Origin: Kutzneria buriramensis
GTDB lineage: Bacteria; Actinomycetota; Actinomycetes; Mycobacteriales; Pseudonocardiaceae
Direction: 5' to 3'
Assembly: GCF_003387475.1 (NCBI RefSeq)
Contig: NZ_QUNO01000005.1
Span: 558,001 to 622,000 of the forward strand
Length of the DNA: 64,000 nt
The number at the start of each line of letters is the position of its first letter. Position 1 is the first letter of the stretch. A model generated the notes under the pieces. That model was not told the DNA's origin. It ran no database searches and worked only from the letters and a program-made list of their open reading frames with translations. This document shows positions 25,713-34,737 of the stretch, in pieces. The translations under genes and the position numbers were made by a program.

Positions 25713-25862
25713 CTAGAGTTGCTGCACGAACGTGATGATCGCTTGCGCTCCGTGACCGAGCCCGCCGAGGATCTCCTTCACCCAGTTCGCGGACGTCACC
25801 GGCTGGGCGATCAGGGCGAACAGCAGCAGGGCGACGCCGGCGAAGATGAGAACCCTTTTCAT
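25713..25862 (-). CDS. Small single-helix membrane protein (49 residues)
   Basis: A 49-codon frame from ATG 25862 to the stop at 25713. It encodes VLIFAGVALLLFALIAQP, an ideal membrane helix or uncleaved signal, followed by an amphipathic tail ending AIITFVQQL. Codon third positions are GC-rich as in its neighbours. AGAAGG lies about ten bases before the ATG; an in-frame ATG at 25907 would add 15 residues. Small proteins of this pattern occur in related actinomycetes, but no function is known. Confidence 0.6.
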   Translation of the reverse strand: MKRVLIFAGVALLLFALIAQPVTSANWVKEILGGLGHGAQAIITFVQQL

Positions 25863-26041
25863 CCCTCGTGCACCTTCTTCGATCGCGGACAGCCCGTCGG
25901 GGTCCATGATCGACCATGCGAAGGCCGAGGTCACAGAGCGCAGGCGGGCGTGTCGTCGTTCCCGGTTCGGGTTAACTCCGACGGGTCGGTCCAAACGGTA
26001 GCGTACGAGGGAGTGATCGCAGGTCAGAGTGCACGAAGGTG

Positions 26042-26680
26042 TCAACTCGGGCACGTGGCCAGCATCTGCGCCAGCGCGTCGTGCTCGGCCTGGGTCACGA
26101 ACAGCTGGTAGGTGTGCTTCACGATCACCCAGTTGGTCGCGTACGTGCACCAGAAGCCCTGGTTGGCCGGCTTCCAGTTGGCCGGGTCCTGGTCGCCCTT
26201 GCCGCGGTTGCTCGACGCCGACACGGCCAGCAGCTGCGGAGCGGTCAGGTCGTTGGCGAAGTCCTGGCGGCGCTGGTCGGTCCACTTGTCGGCGCCGGTC
26301 CGCCAGGCCGCGGCCAGCGGCACGACGTGGTCGATGTCCAGGTCGCCGGCCCTGATGATCTGCTTGCTGTCGTACGGGCTGACCCACTTGCCGCCGGTCG
26401 CGCGGCAGGAGGCGTCCTTGCGCACGTCCTTGCCGTCCCGCTCGATGACCACCTCCCGGGTGTCGCACCCGTTACCCTGCGTGATCCAGTGCTTGAAGCG
26501 GTCCCGCGAATAGCCGGCCATCGAGTGCCAGGTCCCGATCGGCAGCTGCGCCAACTGCACCTGGGCGGGTGAGGAACCGCTGGCCGGGGCTGCCGGGCCG
26601 GCAACATCCTTGGCGACGAACGCCGCTATCACGAGAACGACAACCGCGGCAAGGGTCAACAGCCAACTCCGTGTGCGCAT
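26042..26680 (-). CDS. Secreted HNH endonuclease (DUF1524/GmrSD-C-like)
   Basis: A 212-residue protein with an N-terminal membrane helix or signal (WLLTLAAVVVLVIAAFVA) and a nuclease domain. LDIDHVVPLAAAWRTGA holds the first histidines of the HNH core, and LLAVSASSNRGKGDQDPANW the conserved asparagine-rich stretch of this family. Three cysteine-bearing segments fit an exported protein. It probably degrades extracellular DNA or RNA. ATG 26680 follows AATGAT by six bases; an alternative ATG lies at 26704. It is divergent from the crotonase gene. Confidence 0.8.
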   Translation of the reverse strand: MRTRSWLLTLAAVVVLVIAAFVAKDVAGPAAPASGSSPAQVQLAQLPIGTWHSMAGYSRDRFKHWITQGNGCDTREVVIERDGKDVRKDASCRATGGKWVSPYDSKQIIRAGDLDIDHVVPLAAAWRTGADKWTDQRRQDFANDLTAPQLLAVSASSNRGKGDQDPANWKPANQGFWCTYATNWVIVKHTYQLFVTQAEHDALAQMLATCPS

Positions 26681-26699
26681 CGCCAGATCATTTCCCGTC

Positions 26700-26717
26700 G
26701 CCATGCAATTTCATGGC
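26700..26717. promoter_or_regulatory. Palindrome between divergent genes
   Basis: GCCATG-CAATTT-CATGGC is a perfect 6-bp-arm inverted repeat, extendable with one mismatch to nine pairs. It sits in the 49-base gap between the nuclease and crotonase genes and could bind a regulator of either. Confidence 0.35.
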
Positions 26718-26729
26718 AACCTGGCCGGC

Positions 26730-27494
26730 ATGGCTGGAGAAGTCCTCGTGGAAACTCGCGGAGCCGTCACGATTGTGTCCATCGACCGCCCGGCGGCCCG
26801 CAATGCGGTGGACGGCCCGACCGCCGCCGCACTGGCCGACGCCTTCCGCGCCTTCGACGCCGACCCGGCCGCGAGCGTCTCCGTGCTGACCGGAACCGGC
26901 GGCACCTTCTGCGCCGGCGCCGACCTCAAGGCCATCGGCACCGGGCGCGGCAACGCCGTGACCGACGACGGCGACGGCCCCATGGGGCCCACCCGTATGC
27001 GCCTGGGCAAGCCGGTGATCGCCGCCGTCAGCGGCCACGCCGTCGCCGGCGGCCTGGAGCTCGCCCTGTGGTGCGACCTCCGGGTCGCCGACGAGACGGC
27101 GGTGTTCGGCGTGTTCTGCCGGCGCTGGGGCGTGCCGCTGATCGACGGCGGCACCGTGCGGCTGCCGCGGCTGATCGGCGAGAGCCGCGCCATGGACCTC
27201 ATCCTCACCGGCCGCCCGGTCGACGCCGCCGAGGCGCTGGCGATCGGGTTGGCCAACCGGGTCGTGCCCGCCGGCCAGGCGTTGGACGCCGCGGTCGCTC
27301 TGGCCGAGCAGATCGCCGCGTTCCCGCAGACCTGCCTGCGCAACGACCGGCTGTCGGCGCGGGACCAGCACGGACTGTCCGAACCGGACGCTCTGGCGGT
27401 GGAACTCCGCTACGGCAAGGAATCCCTGGCGACCGACGCGCTGGCGGGGGCCACCCGATTCGCCGCCGGCGCCGGGCGCCACGGCGCTTTCTGA
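26730..27494 (+). CDS. Enoyl-CoA hydratase/isomerase family protein (crotonase)
   Basis: A 254-residue crotonase-fold protein. GTGGTFCAGADLKAIG and GHAVAGGLELALWCDLRVAD supply the oxyanion-hole backbone and CoA-binding region, and WGVPLIDGGTVRLPRLIG the second half of the active site. It probably hydrates or isomerises an acyl-CoA in beta-oxidation or a related pathway; the substrate is unspecified. The ATG at 26730 gives the normal family length. The stop codon is the first element of hairpin A copy 2. Confidence 0.85.
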   Translation: MAGEVLVETRGAVTIVSIDRPAARNAVDGPTAAALADAFRAFDADPAASVSVLTGTGGTFCAGADLKAIGTGRGNAVTDDGDGPMGPTRMRLGKPVIAAVSGHAVAGGLELALWCDLRVADETAVFGVFCRRWGVPLIDGGTVRLPRLIGESRAMDLILTGRPVDAAEALAIGLANRVVPAGQALDAAVALAEQIAAFPQTCLRNDRLSARDQHGLSEPDALAVELRYGKESLATDALAGATRFAAGAGRHGAF

Positions 27495-27549
27495 TGCAGG
27501 GAAGGACGCCTTGCCTGCGGTCAACGAGGGTAAGGCGTCCTTCCCTGCA
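27495..27549. repeat. Dispersed hairpin A, copy 2 (bidirectional terminator)
   Basis: Arms 27495-27515 and 27529-27549 form a 21-bp stem with a single G-U pair (core GGGAAGGACGCCTTGCC). It lies between the convergent crotonase and SDR genes and starts at the crotonase stop codon. Confidence 0.85.
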
Positions 27550-27560
27550 CCAACTTTCGT

Positions 27561-28328
27561 TCAGCTCGCCTGCGCCGTCGGCATCACGGTGATCTGCTGG
27601 ATGTTCACGTGCCGGGGCAGGGTGGCGATGAAGCCGACGGTGCGGGCGATGTCCTCGGCCACCAGCCACTCCAGGCTGTCCTTCACGCCGTCCAGCCACG
27701 CGTTCGCCCCCGGATCCGTCACGTGACCCTGGAGCTCGGTCCGCACCAGCCCCGGCTCGACCACCGACACCCGGACGTTGCGGCTGCCCAGCTCGGCCCG
27801 CAGCTGGCGGGACGAGTGCGTCACGAACGCCTTGGTGCCGGCGTACACGGCGAAGTTGGGGTAGATGTTCTGCGCGCCGATCGAGGACGTGTTGATCAGG
27901 TCGGCGACGCCGGTCCGAGCGGCCGAGGCGATCAACTGGGGCACGAAGGCCCCGATGGCGTTCATCAGACCGGTGACGTTGGTGTCGATCTCCTGCTGCC
28001 ACAGGTCGGCCCGCACCTGGTCGACGGGCGCCGGCAGCATCACACCGGCGTTGTTGAACAGCAGGTCGGCCCCGCCGAACTCGGCGAGAACGCGGTCGGC
28101 GGCGGCCTGCACCGACGCGGCGTCGGACACGTCGGCGGCGATCGCCACTGCCTGGCCCCCGTTCTTCTCGATCCGGGTGACGAGCTCGCCGAGCCGGTCG
28201 GCCCGCCGAGCCAGCACGACGACCCGGGCGCCGAGTTCGGCGAGGTGCTCGGCGGCGGCCTCCCCGATCCCGCTCGACGCACCGGTGATCACTGCGACAC
28301 GACCCTCAAGGGACTTCACGGTTTCCAT
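27561..28328 (-). CDS. Short-chain dehydrogenase/reductase
   Basis: A 255-residue classical SDR: the cofactor motif TGASSGIG near residue 16, NNAG near 92, the serine in INTSSIG and the catalytic pair YAGTK near 162. The basic residues after the second strand (ARRADR) favour NADP(H). Substrate unknown. It is divergent from the XRE regulator gene, which is the usual partner and probable controller of such reductases in actinomycetes. Confidence 0.88.
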   Translation of the reverse strand: METVKSLEGRVAVITGASSGIGEAAAEHLAELGARVVVLARRADRLGELVTRIEKNGGQAVAIAADVSDAASVQAAADRVLAEFGGADLLFNNAGVMLPAPVDQVRADLWQQEIDTNVTGLMNAIGAFVPQLIASAARTGVADLINTSSIGAQNIYPNFAVYAGTKAFVTHSSRQLRAELGSRNVRVSVVEPGLVRTELQGHVTDPGANAWLDGVKDSLEWLVAEDIARTVGFIATLPRHVNIQQITVMPTAQAS

Positions 28329-28429
28329 GCCTCAACACTCGCCGCCGCGAAGGCCCGCAACCAGCTCTCGTGCTGACTGGTACGCACAGGGCCACCCACG
28401 ACAACCGACCGCGAGCCACACTGGAGGGC

Positions 28430-29287
28430 ATGGACCGCAGCGCCGAGATCGCCGACTTCCTCCGCACCCGCCGGGCCCGCATCAGCCCGGACGCGGCGGG
28501 CGTGCCGTCGGACGGCCGGGCGCGCCGCGTGCCGGGCCTGCGCCGCGACGAGGTGGCGCGGCTGGCGGGCATCTCCATCGAGTACTACACGCGCCTGGAG
28601 CAGGGACGGGTCGGCAATCCGTCGCCGGAGATCGTCGAGGCGATCGGCGGCGCGCTGCGGCTGGACCCGAGCGAGCGCCAGCACCTGACGAACCTGATGA
28701 CCAAGCCGGGGCCGACCCGTCGCGCGCCGACGTCCGGCCCGCAGCGGGTGCGGCCCGGCCTGTACCTGTTGTTGCAGACGCTGGACCACGTGCCGGCGTT
28801 CGTGCTCGGCCGCCGCACGGACATCCTGGCCAGCAACGCCCTGGGCCGCGCCGTCCTGACGGACTTCGACGCGCTGCCGCCGGCCGAGCGCAACCTCGCC
28901 CGGTACCTGCTGCTCGATCCCGAGTCACGCTCGCGTAGCGACGAATGGGAGCGCTACGCCTCGGAAACCGTCGCGATGCTGCGGCTGGAGGCCAGCCACC
29001 ACCCCAAGGACAAGCAGCTGGCCGACCTGATCGGCGAGCTGATGGTGCGGTCGCCGGAGTTCTCGGGCTGGTGGCACGACCACAAGGTGCTGCAACGGAC
29101 CCACGGCGCCAAGAGCTACCGGCATCCGTTGGTCGGCGAGCTGCACTTCCAGTACGAGGCGCTGCTGCTGCCCGGCGACGCCGACCAGATGCTGTGCGTC
29201 TACAACGTGGAGCCGGGCTCCCCCACCGCGGAGCGGATCCAACTGCTGCGCAGCTGGACGGCGGCCCCGGTTCAGGAGCGGCTGTAG
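28430..29287 (+). CDS. XRE-family regulator with MmyB-like ligand domain
   Basis: A 285-residue regulator. Residues 10-85 form a Cro/C1-type helix-turn-helix (RDEVARLAGISIEYYTRLEQG), and the remainder (about 110-275) resembles the MmyB-like PAS-related ligand-binding domain, with HKVLQRTHGAKSYRHPLVGE and the closing LLRSW. Such proteins often control the neighbouring divergent oxidoreductase. ATG 28430 has GGAGG close upstream. Its last 16 bases overlap the end of the convergent hydratase-lyase gene. Confidence 0.85.
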   Translation: MDRSAEIADFLRTRRARISPDAAGVPSDGRARRVPGLRRDEVARLAGISIEYYTRLEQGRVGNPSPEIVEAIGGALRLDPSERQHLTNLMTKPGPTRRAPTSGPQRVRPGLYLLLQTLDHVPAFVLGRRTDILASNALGRAVLTDFDALPPAERNLARYLLLDPESRSRSDEWERYASETVAMLRLEASHHPKDKQLADLIGELMVRSPEFSGWWHDHKVLQRTHGAKSYRHPLVGELHFQYEALLLPGDADQMLCVYNVEPGSPTAERIQLLRSWTAAPVQERL

Positions 29288-30096
29288 GCCTGCAGTCCGG
29301 GCCGGATCGTCTTGTCGTCCAGGAACTGCTGCAAGCCCTGCTGCCGGCCCTGCGACTTGTCCAGGAACTGGGACTGCTCCAGCTTCGCGTACAGGTAGTC
29401 CAGCGCGCCCTCGGTGTCCATGCTGCGGCAGTTCCGGAAGCCGATCTTCGCCGCGCGCAGCACCACCGGGTTCTTGTCCAGCAGCTCCTTCGCCAGCGAC
29501 TCCACCTCCGAGCGCAGTTCCGAAAGCGGCACGCTCGAGTTGACCAGGCCCATCCGCGCCGCCTGCTGCCCGTCGAACAGCCGGCCGGTCATGATGTAGA
29601 ACAGCGCCTCCCGCGAGCCGACGGTCTCGGCCAGCGCCCGGCTCACCAGCCCGCCCGGCGGAATGCCCCAGTTGATCTCCGACAGCCCGAACCGGGCCTC
29701 GTCGGCGGCGATCGCCAGGTCGCAGCCGATGAGCGGGACGAACGCGCCGCCGAAGCACCAGCCGTTGACCATCGCGATGGTGGGCTTGGCGTAGTTGCGC
29801 AGCAGCCGCCAGTGCCACTCGAACGAGTCGCGGCGCACCCGCGCCTGCAACGCCTCGTCACCGGACTCGTCGACCTCACGGAAGTACTCCTTGAGGTCCA
29901 TGCCCGCCGACCAGGCGTCGCCCGCGCCGGTGAGCACCAGCACGCCGCACGAGCGGTCGGCCTCCAGCGTGTGCAGCACGTCGATCATCTCGGCGTTCAG
30001 CGTCGGGCTCATCGCGTTGCGCTTGTCCGGGCGGTTCAGCTCCACCCAGCCGATCCCGTCGACCACCTCGACGGTGACCGTCTCCCACTGGCCCAT
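29272..30096 (-). CDS. p-Hydroxycinnamoyl-CoA hydratase/lyase
   Basis: A 274-residue crotonase-fold enzyme matching the hydroxycinnamoyl-CoA hydratase-lyase group: GDAWSAGMDLKEYF, NGWCFGGAFVPLIGCDLAI, the glutamate in GLSEINWGIPPGG, and the tyrosine in DYLYAKLEQSQF that the family uses to bind the phenolic group. It should convert feruloyl- or p-coumaroyl-CoA to vanillin or 4-hydroxybenzaldehyde plus acetyl-CoA. ATG 30096 has GGGAGG five bases upstream. The adjacent MarR regulator and acyl-CoA ligase fit a plant-phenolic degradation locus. Confidence 0.85.
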   Translation of the reverse strand: MGQWETVTVEVVDGIGWVELNRPDKRNAMSPTLNAEMIDVLHTLEADRSCGVLVLTGAGDAWSAGMDLKEYFREVDESGDEALQARVRRDSFEWHWRLLRNYAKPTIAMVNGWCFGGAFVPLIGCDLAIAADEARFGLSEINWGIPPGGLVSRALAETVGSREALFYIMTGRLFDGQQAARMGLVNSSVPLSELRSEVESLAKELLDKNPVVLRAAKIGFRNCRSMDTEGALDYLYAKLEQSQFLDKSQGRQQGLQQFLDDKTIRPGLQAYSRS

Positions 30097-30122
30097 ACCA
30101 ACCTCCCGGGTATTTTCGTCTG

Positions 30123-30575
30123 GTGTCCGCACACCCGCAGCAAGCGCAGGAACCGCGGCTGAGCTATCTGGTCGGCCGGCTCGACCGCGCGCTGCGGCTG
30201 CTCATCGAGGACGCCGTGCGCCCGCACGGGCTGACCGTGCCGCAGTACACGACGCTGTCCGTGCTGCAGCGGCAGACCGGCCTGTCCAACGCGCAGCTGG
30301 CCCGGCGCGCGATGACCACCCCGCAGTCGATGAGCGAGGTGCTGGCCGCGCTGACCAAGGCCGGCCTGATCCGCCGCGAGGCCGACCCCACGCACGGCCG
30401 GATCATGCGCACCGAGCTCACCCCGGCCGGCGAGGCCGTGCTGGCCCGGATCGAGCCCCTGATCAACGAGATCGAGGCGCGCATGCTGGCCGAGTTGGCC
30501 ACCGGGGACCGCGAGCGGCTGCCGGGGCTGCTGCGCAGCTGCGTGCGCATGCTCAGCTCCGGCTCGGAGAGCTGA
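30123..30575 (+). CDS. MarR-family regulator, probably of the hydroxycinnamate locus
   Basis: A 150-residue winged-helix regulator: QYTTLSVLQRQTGLSNAQLA and TTPQSMSEVLAALTKAGLIRR form the DNA-binding helices, with the wing at HGRIMRTELTPAG. It is divergent from the hydratase-lyase gene and convergent with the ligase gene (23-base overlap). MarR proteins of this context (CouR, FerC type) are released from DNA by the aromatic acyl-CoA. GTG 30123 follows TATTTT by six bases, so the message is leaderless. Confidence 0.85.
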   Translation: MSAHPQQAQEPRLSYLVGRLDRALRLLIEDAVRPHGLTVPQYTTLSVLQRQTGLSNAQLARRAMTTPQSMSEVLAALTKAGLIRREADPTHGRIMRTELTPAGEAVLARIEPLINEIEARMLAELATGDRERLPGLLRSCVRMLSSGSES

Positions 30576-32145
30576 ACCGGGCCCGCAGCGCCTTCTTGTC
30601 GCACTTGCCGACGGTGGTCAGCGGCAGCTCGTCCAGCACCTCGATCCGCTCCGGCAGCCACCACCGCGGCACCCGGCCGGCCAGGAACTCCGCCAGCTCG
30701 GCCGCGCACGGCGCGGCGCCGTCGGCCGCCACCACGGCCGCCGCCGGGCGCTCGCCCCACTTGTCGTCCGGCACCGCGACCACCGCCACCTGCGCGACGC
30801 CGGGATGGGCGGCCAGCGCCTGCTCCAGGGCCAGCGAGCTGATCCACTCCCCGCCGGACTTGATCACGTCCTTGACCCGGTCGACGATCTCCACGGTGGC
30901 GTCCGGATGGATCACCGCCAGGTCGCCGGTGCGCAACCAGCCGTCGTGGAACCGGCTCTCGTTGCTGTCGTCGTCCGGGTCGAGGTAGGCGCGGATCACC
31001 CACGGACCGCTGGTCTCCAGCTCGCCGGTGGCGCGGCCGTCCCACGGCAGCACCGCGCCGTCCGGGCCGACCAGCCGCACCCGCACGCCCGCGGCCGGTT
31101 TGCCGACCGCGGTCAGCGCCCCGAGCGGGCTGTCGGGCCGCTGCACCTGCATGGTGCCGCTGGGCAGCATCTCCGTCATGCCCCAGCCCTTGTGGAACAC
31201 GAGGCCGCGCCCGGCGACGTCCTCCAGCAGCGCCCGCGTCGCCGGCGCGCCGCCGCTCAGGGCGCGGCTCAGCGTCGAGATGTCGTACGGCTTCGACGCG
31301 CGGCCGAGCAGGTCGACCCACACCGTCGGCACGGCAGCGGCGACCGTCACGCGCTCCGCCTCGATGAGCGCCGCCAGCGCGCCACCGCTGGCGTCACGAC
31401 CGGGCAGCACGAGCTTCGCGCCGGCCAGTGCGGTCGTGTAGCCGAGGCCCCACGCGTTGACGTGGAACAGCGGCGTGGCCGCGAGCAGCACGTCCTCTCG
31501 GGACACCGCGTGCGAGTCGACCGTCATGGACGACAACGAGTGCAGCACGCACGCGAGATGTGAGGACACCACGCCCTTGGGTCGACCGGTGGTGCCGCTC
31601 GTGTAACAGATCCAGGCGGCATCATCAGGTTCCGCGCGCGGCACCGGTTCCGCCTCAGGCACCGCGTCGAGCAGGTCCTCGTAGCGCGGGCAGTTGGCGA
31701 ACGCCTCGTGCACAGTGCCGCCGTCCTCCAACACGACGACCTCACGCACCGGCAGTCGATCTGCGCAAGAGGACAGTCGGCTCGTGAGTGAGGCGTCGAC
31801 GAACAGCACCTCGTCGCCGGCGTTGTGCAGCTGGTAGAGGATTTCGTCATCAGTTAGCCGCACGTTGACGCCGTGCACGACACGGCCAGCACACGGCACC
31901 CCCAGGAACAGCTCCACGTGTCGGTGTGTGTTCCACGCGAACGTTGCGACCCGACCGCCCGGCGCGACGCCGAGACCGTCCACCACGCCGTGCAAGGCAG
32001 TCGCGCGGCGTCCGATGTCGCCCCAGGTCGTACGCACTACGCCGGCTGGTGTCACGGACACCACCTCGACGTGCGCACCGGTCTCCAGGCAGCGGCGCAG
32101 CACCAGGTCGAGCGTCAGCGGGACGTCCTGCATCAACGACCTCAC
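30553..32145 (-). CDS. Acyl-CoA ligase, possible feruloyl/p-coumaroyl-CoA or medium-chain synthetase
   Basis: A 530-residue ANL-superfamily enzyme: ICYTSGTTGRPKGVV phosphate loop, GWGMTEMLPSG, WLRTGDLAVI hinge region, and the C-terminal catalytic lysine in TTVGKCDKKALR. It activates a carboxylic acid with ATP and joins it to CoA. The N-terminus (MQDVPLTLDLVL) is typical of FadD/AlkK-like synthetases, so a fatty acid substrate is possible; the neighbouring hydratase-lyase suggests a hydroxycinnamate instead. GTG 32145 has GAGGAGG at five bases; ATG 32133 also has a good site. Confidence 0.82.
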   Translation of the reverse strand: MRSLMQDVPLTLDLVLRRCLETGAHVEVVSVTPAGVVRTTWGDIGRRATALHGVVDGLGVAPGGRVATFAWNTHRHVELFLGVPCAGRVVHGVNVRLTDDEILYQLHNAGDEVLFVDASLTSRLSSCADRLPVREVVVLEDGGTVHEAFANCPRYEDLLDAVPEAEPVPRAEPDDAAWICYTSGTTGRPKGVVSSHLACVLHSLSSMTVDSHAVSREDVLLAATPLFHVNAWGLGYTTALAGAKLVLPGRDASGGALAALIEAERVTVAAAVPTVWVDLLGRASKPYDISTLSRALSGGAPATRALLEDVAGRGLVFHKGWGMTEMLPSGTMQVQRPDSPLGALTAVGKPAAGVRVRLVGPDGAVLPWDGRATGELETSGPWVIRAYLDPDDDSNESRFHDGWLRTGDLAVIHPDATVEIVDRVKDVIKSGGEWISSLALEQALAAHPGVAQVAVVAVPDDKWGERPAAAVVAADGAAPCAAELAEFLAGRVPRWWLPERIEVLDELPLTTVGKCDKKALRARFSSPSRS

Positions 32146-32177
32146 GACCGCCTCCTCGGGTGATCTCCGCCACCGAT

Positions 32178-32198
32178 AATATCAGGTTACCTGATATT
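32178..32198. promoter_or_regulatory. Perfect AT-rich operator upstream of the acyl-CoA ligase gene
   Basis: AATATCAGGT and ACCTGATATT flank one central base: perfect 10-bp arms in a region otherwise about 70% GC. It lies 33-53 bases before the ligase start and overlaps the likely -10 sequence (TATTAT on the minus strand). The form is that of a TetR- or MarR-type site. No second copy is found in front of the hydratase-lyase gene. Confidence 0.65.
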
Positions 32199-32272
32199 CG
32201 ACACGGTCCGGCGGTGAACTCCGTGTGACGGGGAGGCCGGTCCGCGCTCGCCGCCTCCGCGGTTGTGGGACG

Positions 32273-33883
32273 ATGGACGGCGCGATGCCCGCGACGCCTT
32301 CGATTCCACGCTCCAGCGCCGACCCTGCACCGGTGCCGCTCGGCCCTACGCGGCCGACGACGGTGCTGCGGGCCGTCGTGCCGCCCGAGCCCGAGCGCGT
32401 GTGGCCGTTCCCGATCCGCACGGCGCTGCTCGGCATGGCCGGCATGGTGCTGATCGCCGGCGGCGGCATGGGCGCCGGCGCCACCCTGATCCACGACCCG
32501 CTGCTGGCCAACGGGGCGTTCAACTGGATCCGCTACGGCCACGGCATGATGCTGGCCACCTGGATGCTGTACGTGGGCCTGGGTCTGGCCATCTGGGCCT
32601 GGATCCGGCTCGGCCGGCACGCCCGCGCGGGCCGGGTCAACCACGCGTACATGATCCGGGTCATCGTCATGTGGATCGCCCCGCTGCTGGTCGCGCCGCC
32701 GCTGTTCAGCAAGGACGTCTACAGCTACCTCGCCCAGGGCGACCTGGCGCTGCACGGCCTCGACCCGTACGCGGTGGGGCCGTCCGCGCTGCCCAACGCG
32801 CTGTCCGACAACGTCAGCATCGTCTGGCAGAACACGCCCTCGCCGTACGGGCCGCTGTTCGTGCTGCTGGCCAAGGGCATCGTGGCCATCACCGGCGACG
32901 GCCTGACCTCGCTGATCAGCGGCGTCATCCTGATGCGCCTGGTGCTGGCCGTGGGCTTCGCGGCGCTGTGGTGGGCGCTGCCGCGGCTGGCCGACCGGCT
33001 CGGCGGCAACTCCTCGATCGCGCTGTGGCTGGTCGGCGCCAACCCGCTGCTGGTGGTGCACCTGATCGGCGGCGCGCACAACGACATGCTCATGATCGGC
33101 ATGATGGCCGCCGCCGTCGTGCTGGTGCTGGACCGCAGACACGTGGCCGGGATCGCGCTGCTGGCGCTGGCGTTCTCGGTGAAGGCCACCGCCGCGATCG
33201 CGCTGCCGTTCCTGATCTGGGTGTGGATGACGCACATCCCCAACGCCACCCGGCGCTACCGGTTCGTGAAGGCCTCGTTCACCGCGGTCGGCGTGTTCGG
33301 CGGCGTGTTCGTGCTGTGCACGCTGATCGCCGGTGTGGACCTGGGCTGGATCCCGGCGCTGAGCGGGTCGTCCATCGTCATCAACTGGCTGTCGCTGCCG
33401 TCCGGCATCGGGCAGGCCGTGTACACGGTGGTGAACTGGGTGCACCCCTGGGGCGACGCCACGCCGTTCATCACCGTGTGCCGGACCGTCGGCACGCTCC
33501 TGCTGCTGTACATCCTGGTCAAGCAGTGGTGGCTGGCCCGCGACGGCGGCAACGACGCCGTCCGCCGAGCCGCGCTCGGCATGGCCGCCTTCGCGCTGCT
33601 CGCCCCCGTGACGCTGCCCTGGTACTTCAGCTGGGCGCTCGTGCTCGGCGCCGGCTTCGCGTGGAGCACCGCCGGTCTCACGCTGGCCGCCTGCGGCTCC
33701 GTGTGGCTGCTGCTGATCACGTACCCGTCCGGCGGGACCGCGCTGTACGACTGGGGCTACCTGGTGGTCATCCTCGGCGTGTCCGTGCTGGCCGCGGTGT
33801 CGCTGCTCAAGCCCGACCCGCTCAACCTCTCGCTGCGGATCGTGCGCGACGCCCCCGAGAAGGCGCTGAGGCACCACCAGTGA
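32273..33883 (+). CDS. mptA: Polyprenyl-phosphomannose-dependent alpha-(1->6)-mannosyltransferase
   Basis: A 536-residue GT-C glycosyltransferase with about 13 membrane helices and the [11 protein letters not shown] loop typical of MptA/MptB, which extend the mannan backbone of lipomannan and lipoarabinomannan using polyprenyl-phosphomannose outside the membrane. Position next to the Rv2175c-like and PknL-like genes matches the M. tuberculosis mptA (Rv2174) context and supports the call over MptB. ATG 32273 follows GTGGGA; an ATG at 32285 is possible. It overlaps the phytoene synthase start by four bases. Confidence 0.82.
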   Translation: MDGAMPATPSIPRSSADPAPVPLGPTRPTTVLRAVVPPEPERVWPFPIRTALLGMAGMVLIAGGGMGAGATLIHDPLLANGAFNWIRYGHGMMLATWMLYVGLGLAIWAWIRLGRHARAGRVNHAYMIRVIVMWIAPLLVAPPLFSKDVYSYLAQGDLALHGLDPYAVGPSALPNALSDNVSIVWQNTPSPYGPLFVLLAKGIVAITGDGLTSLISGVILMRLVLAVGFAALWWALPRLADRLGGNSSIALWLVGANPLLVVHLIGGAHNDMLMIGMMAAAVVLVLDRRHVAGIALLALAFSVKATAAIALPFLIWVWMTHIPNATRRYRFVKASFTAVGVFGGVFVLCTLIAGVDLGWIPALSGSSIVINWLSLPSGIGQAVYTVVNWVHPWGDATPFITVCRTVGTLLLLYILVKQWWLARDGGNDAVRRAALGMAAFALLAPVTLPWYFSWALVLGAGFAWSTAGLTLAACGSVWLLLITYPSGGTALYDWGYLVVILGVSVLAAVSLLKPDPLNLSLRIVRDAPEKALRHHQ

Positions 33884-34737
33884 GCCTGGAGGCCGCCTAC
33901 GCGCAGTGCCGCCGGCTCAACGCCCACCACGGCAAGACGTTCTACCTAGCCACTCTGCTGCTGCCGGCCGACCGCCGGCCCGCTGTGCACGCGCTGTACG
34001 GCTTCGCCCGGCTCGCCGACGAGGTCGTGGACAACCCGGGTTCGACGCCGGCGCTGGAGCTCGACGAGCTGGAGCGGCAGCTGAAGCTGGCCCTGGCCGG
34101 GGCGCCCGAGCGCCCCGTGCTGGCCGCGCTGGCCGACACCGTGCGCCGGTACGGCATCGAGCACACGCTGTTCGAGGAGTTCCTCGCGTCGATGCGGATG
34201 GACCTGCACCAGACCGAGTACGCCTCGTACGCGGAGCTCCGCACGTACATGCGGGGGTCGGCGGAGGTCATCGGGCTGCAGATGCTGCCGGTGCTGGGTT
34301 TCGCGGCCGGCGCCGAGCCGTACGCGGCGGCGCTGGGCGAGGCGTTCCAGCTGACGAACTTCCTCCGCGACGTCGCCGAGGACCTCGACCGGGGGCGGGT
34401 CTACCTGCCGCTGGACGAGCTCGCCGCCTTCGGGGTCGACCGGGCGCTGCTGGAGTGGTGCCGGGCCGGTTCCCGTCAGGACCGGCGTGTGCGGGCCGCC
34501 CTGGCCCACGTGGCCGCACGCACGCGGGCCGTCTACCGCTTCGCGGCCGCCGGCATCCCGTTGCTGGCGCCCGCCGCGCGGCCGTGCGTGTCCGTGGCCT
34601 TCACCCTGTACCAGGGCATCCTCGACGAGCTGGGTCGCCGTTCGTACGACGTGTTCGGCCCGCGGGCCGTCGTGCCGACCAGCCGCCGGCTCGCCGTGGC
34701 CGGGCCGGGGCTGGTCCGCGCGATCCTCGCCCGCTAG
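33880..34737 (+). CDS. Phytoene/squalene synthase family protein
   Basis: A 285-residue prenyl condensing enzyme with both aspartate-rich Mg2+-diphosphate motifs: DEVVD (in [10 protein letters not shown]) near residue 47, and [18 protein letters not shown] near 163. It should join two geranylgeranyl or farnesyl diphosphates head to head, giving phytoene or squalene. The GTG start (33880-33882) overlaps the mptA stop (GTGA), implying translational coupling. No carotenoid desaturase or cyclase gene is nearby, so the final product is open. Its stop overlaps that of the convergent secreted-protein gene. Confidence 0.85.
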   Translation: MSLEAAYAQCRRLNAHHGKTFYLATLLLPADRRPAVHALYGFARLADEVVDNPGSTPALELDELERQLKLALAGAPERPVLAALADTVRRYGIEHTLFEEFLASMRMDLHQTEYASYAELRTYMRGSAEVIGLQMLPVLGFAAGAEPYAAALGEAFQLTNFLRDVAEDLDRGRVYLPLDELAAFGVDRALLEWCRAGSRQDRRVRAALAHVAARTRAVYRFAAAGIPLLAPAARPCVSVAFTLYQGILDELGRRSYDVFGPRAVVPTSRRLAVAGPGLVRAILAR

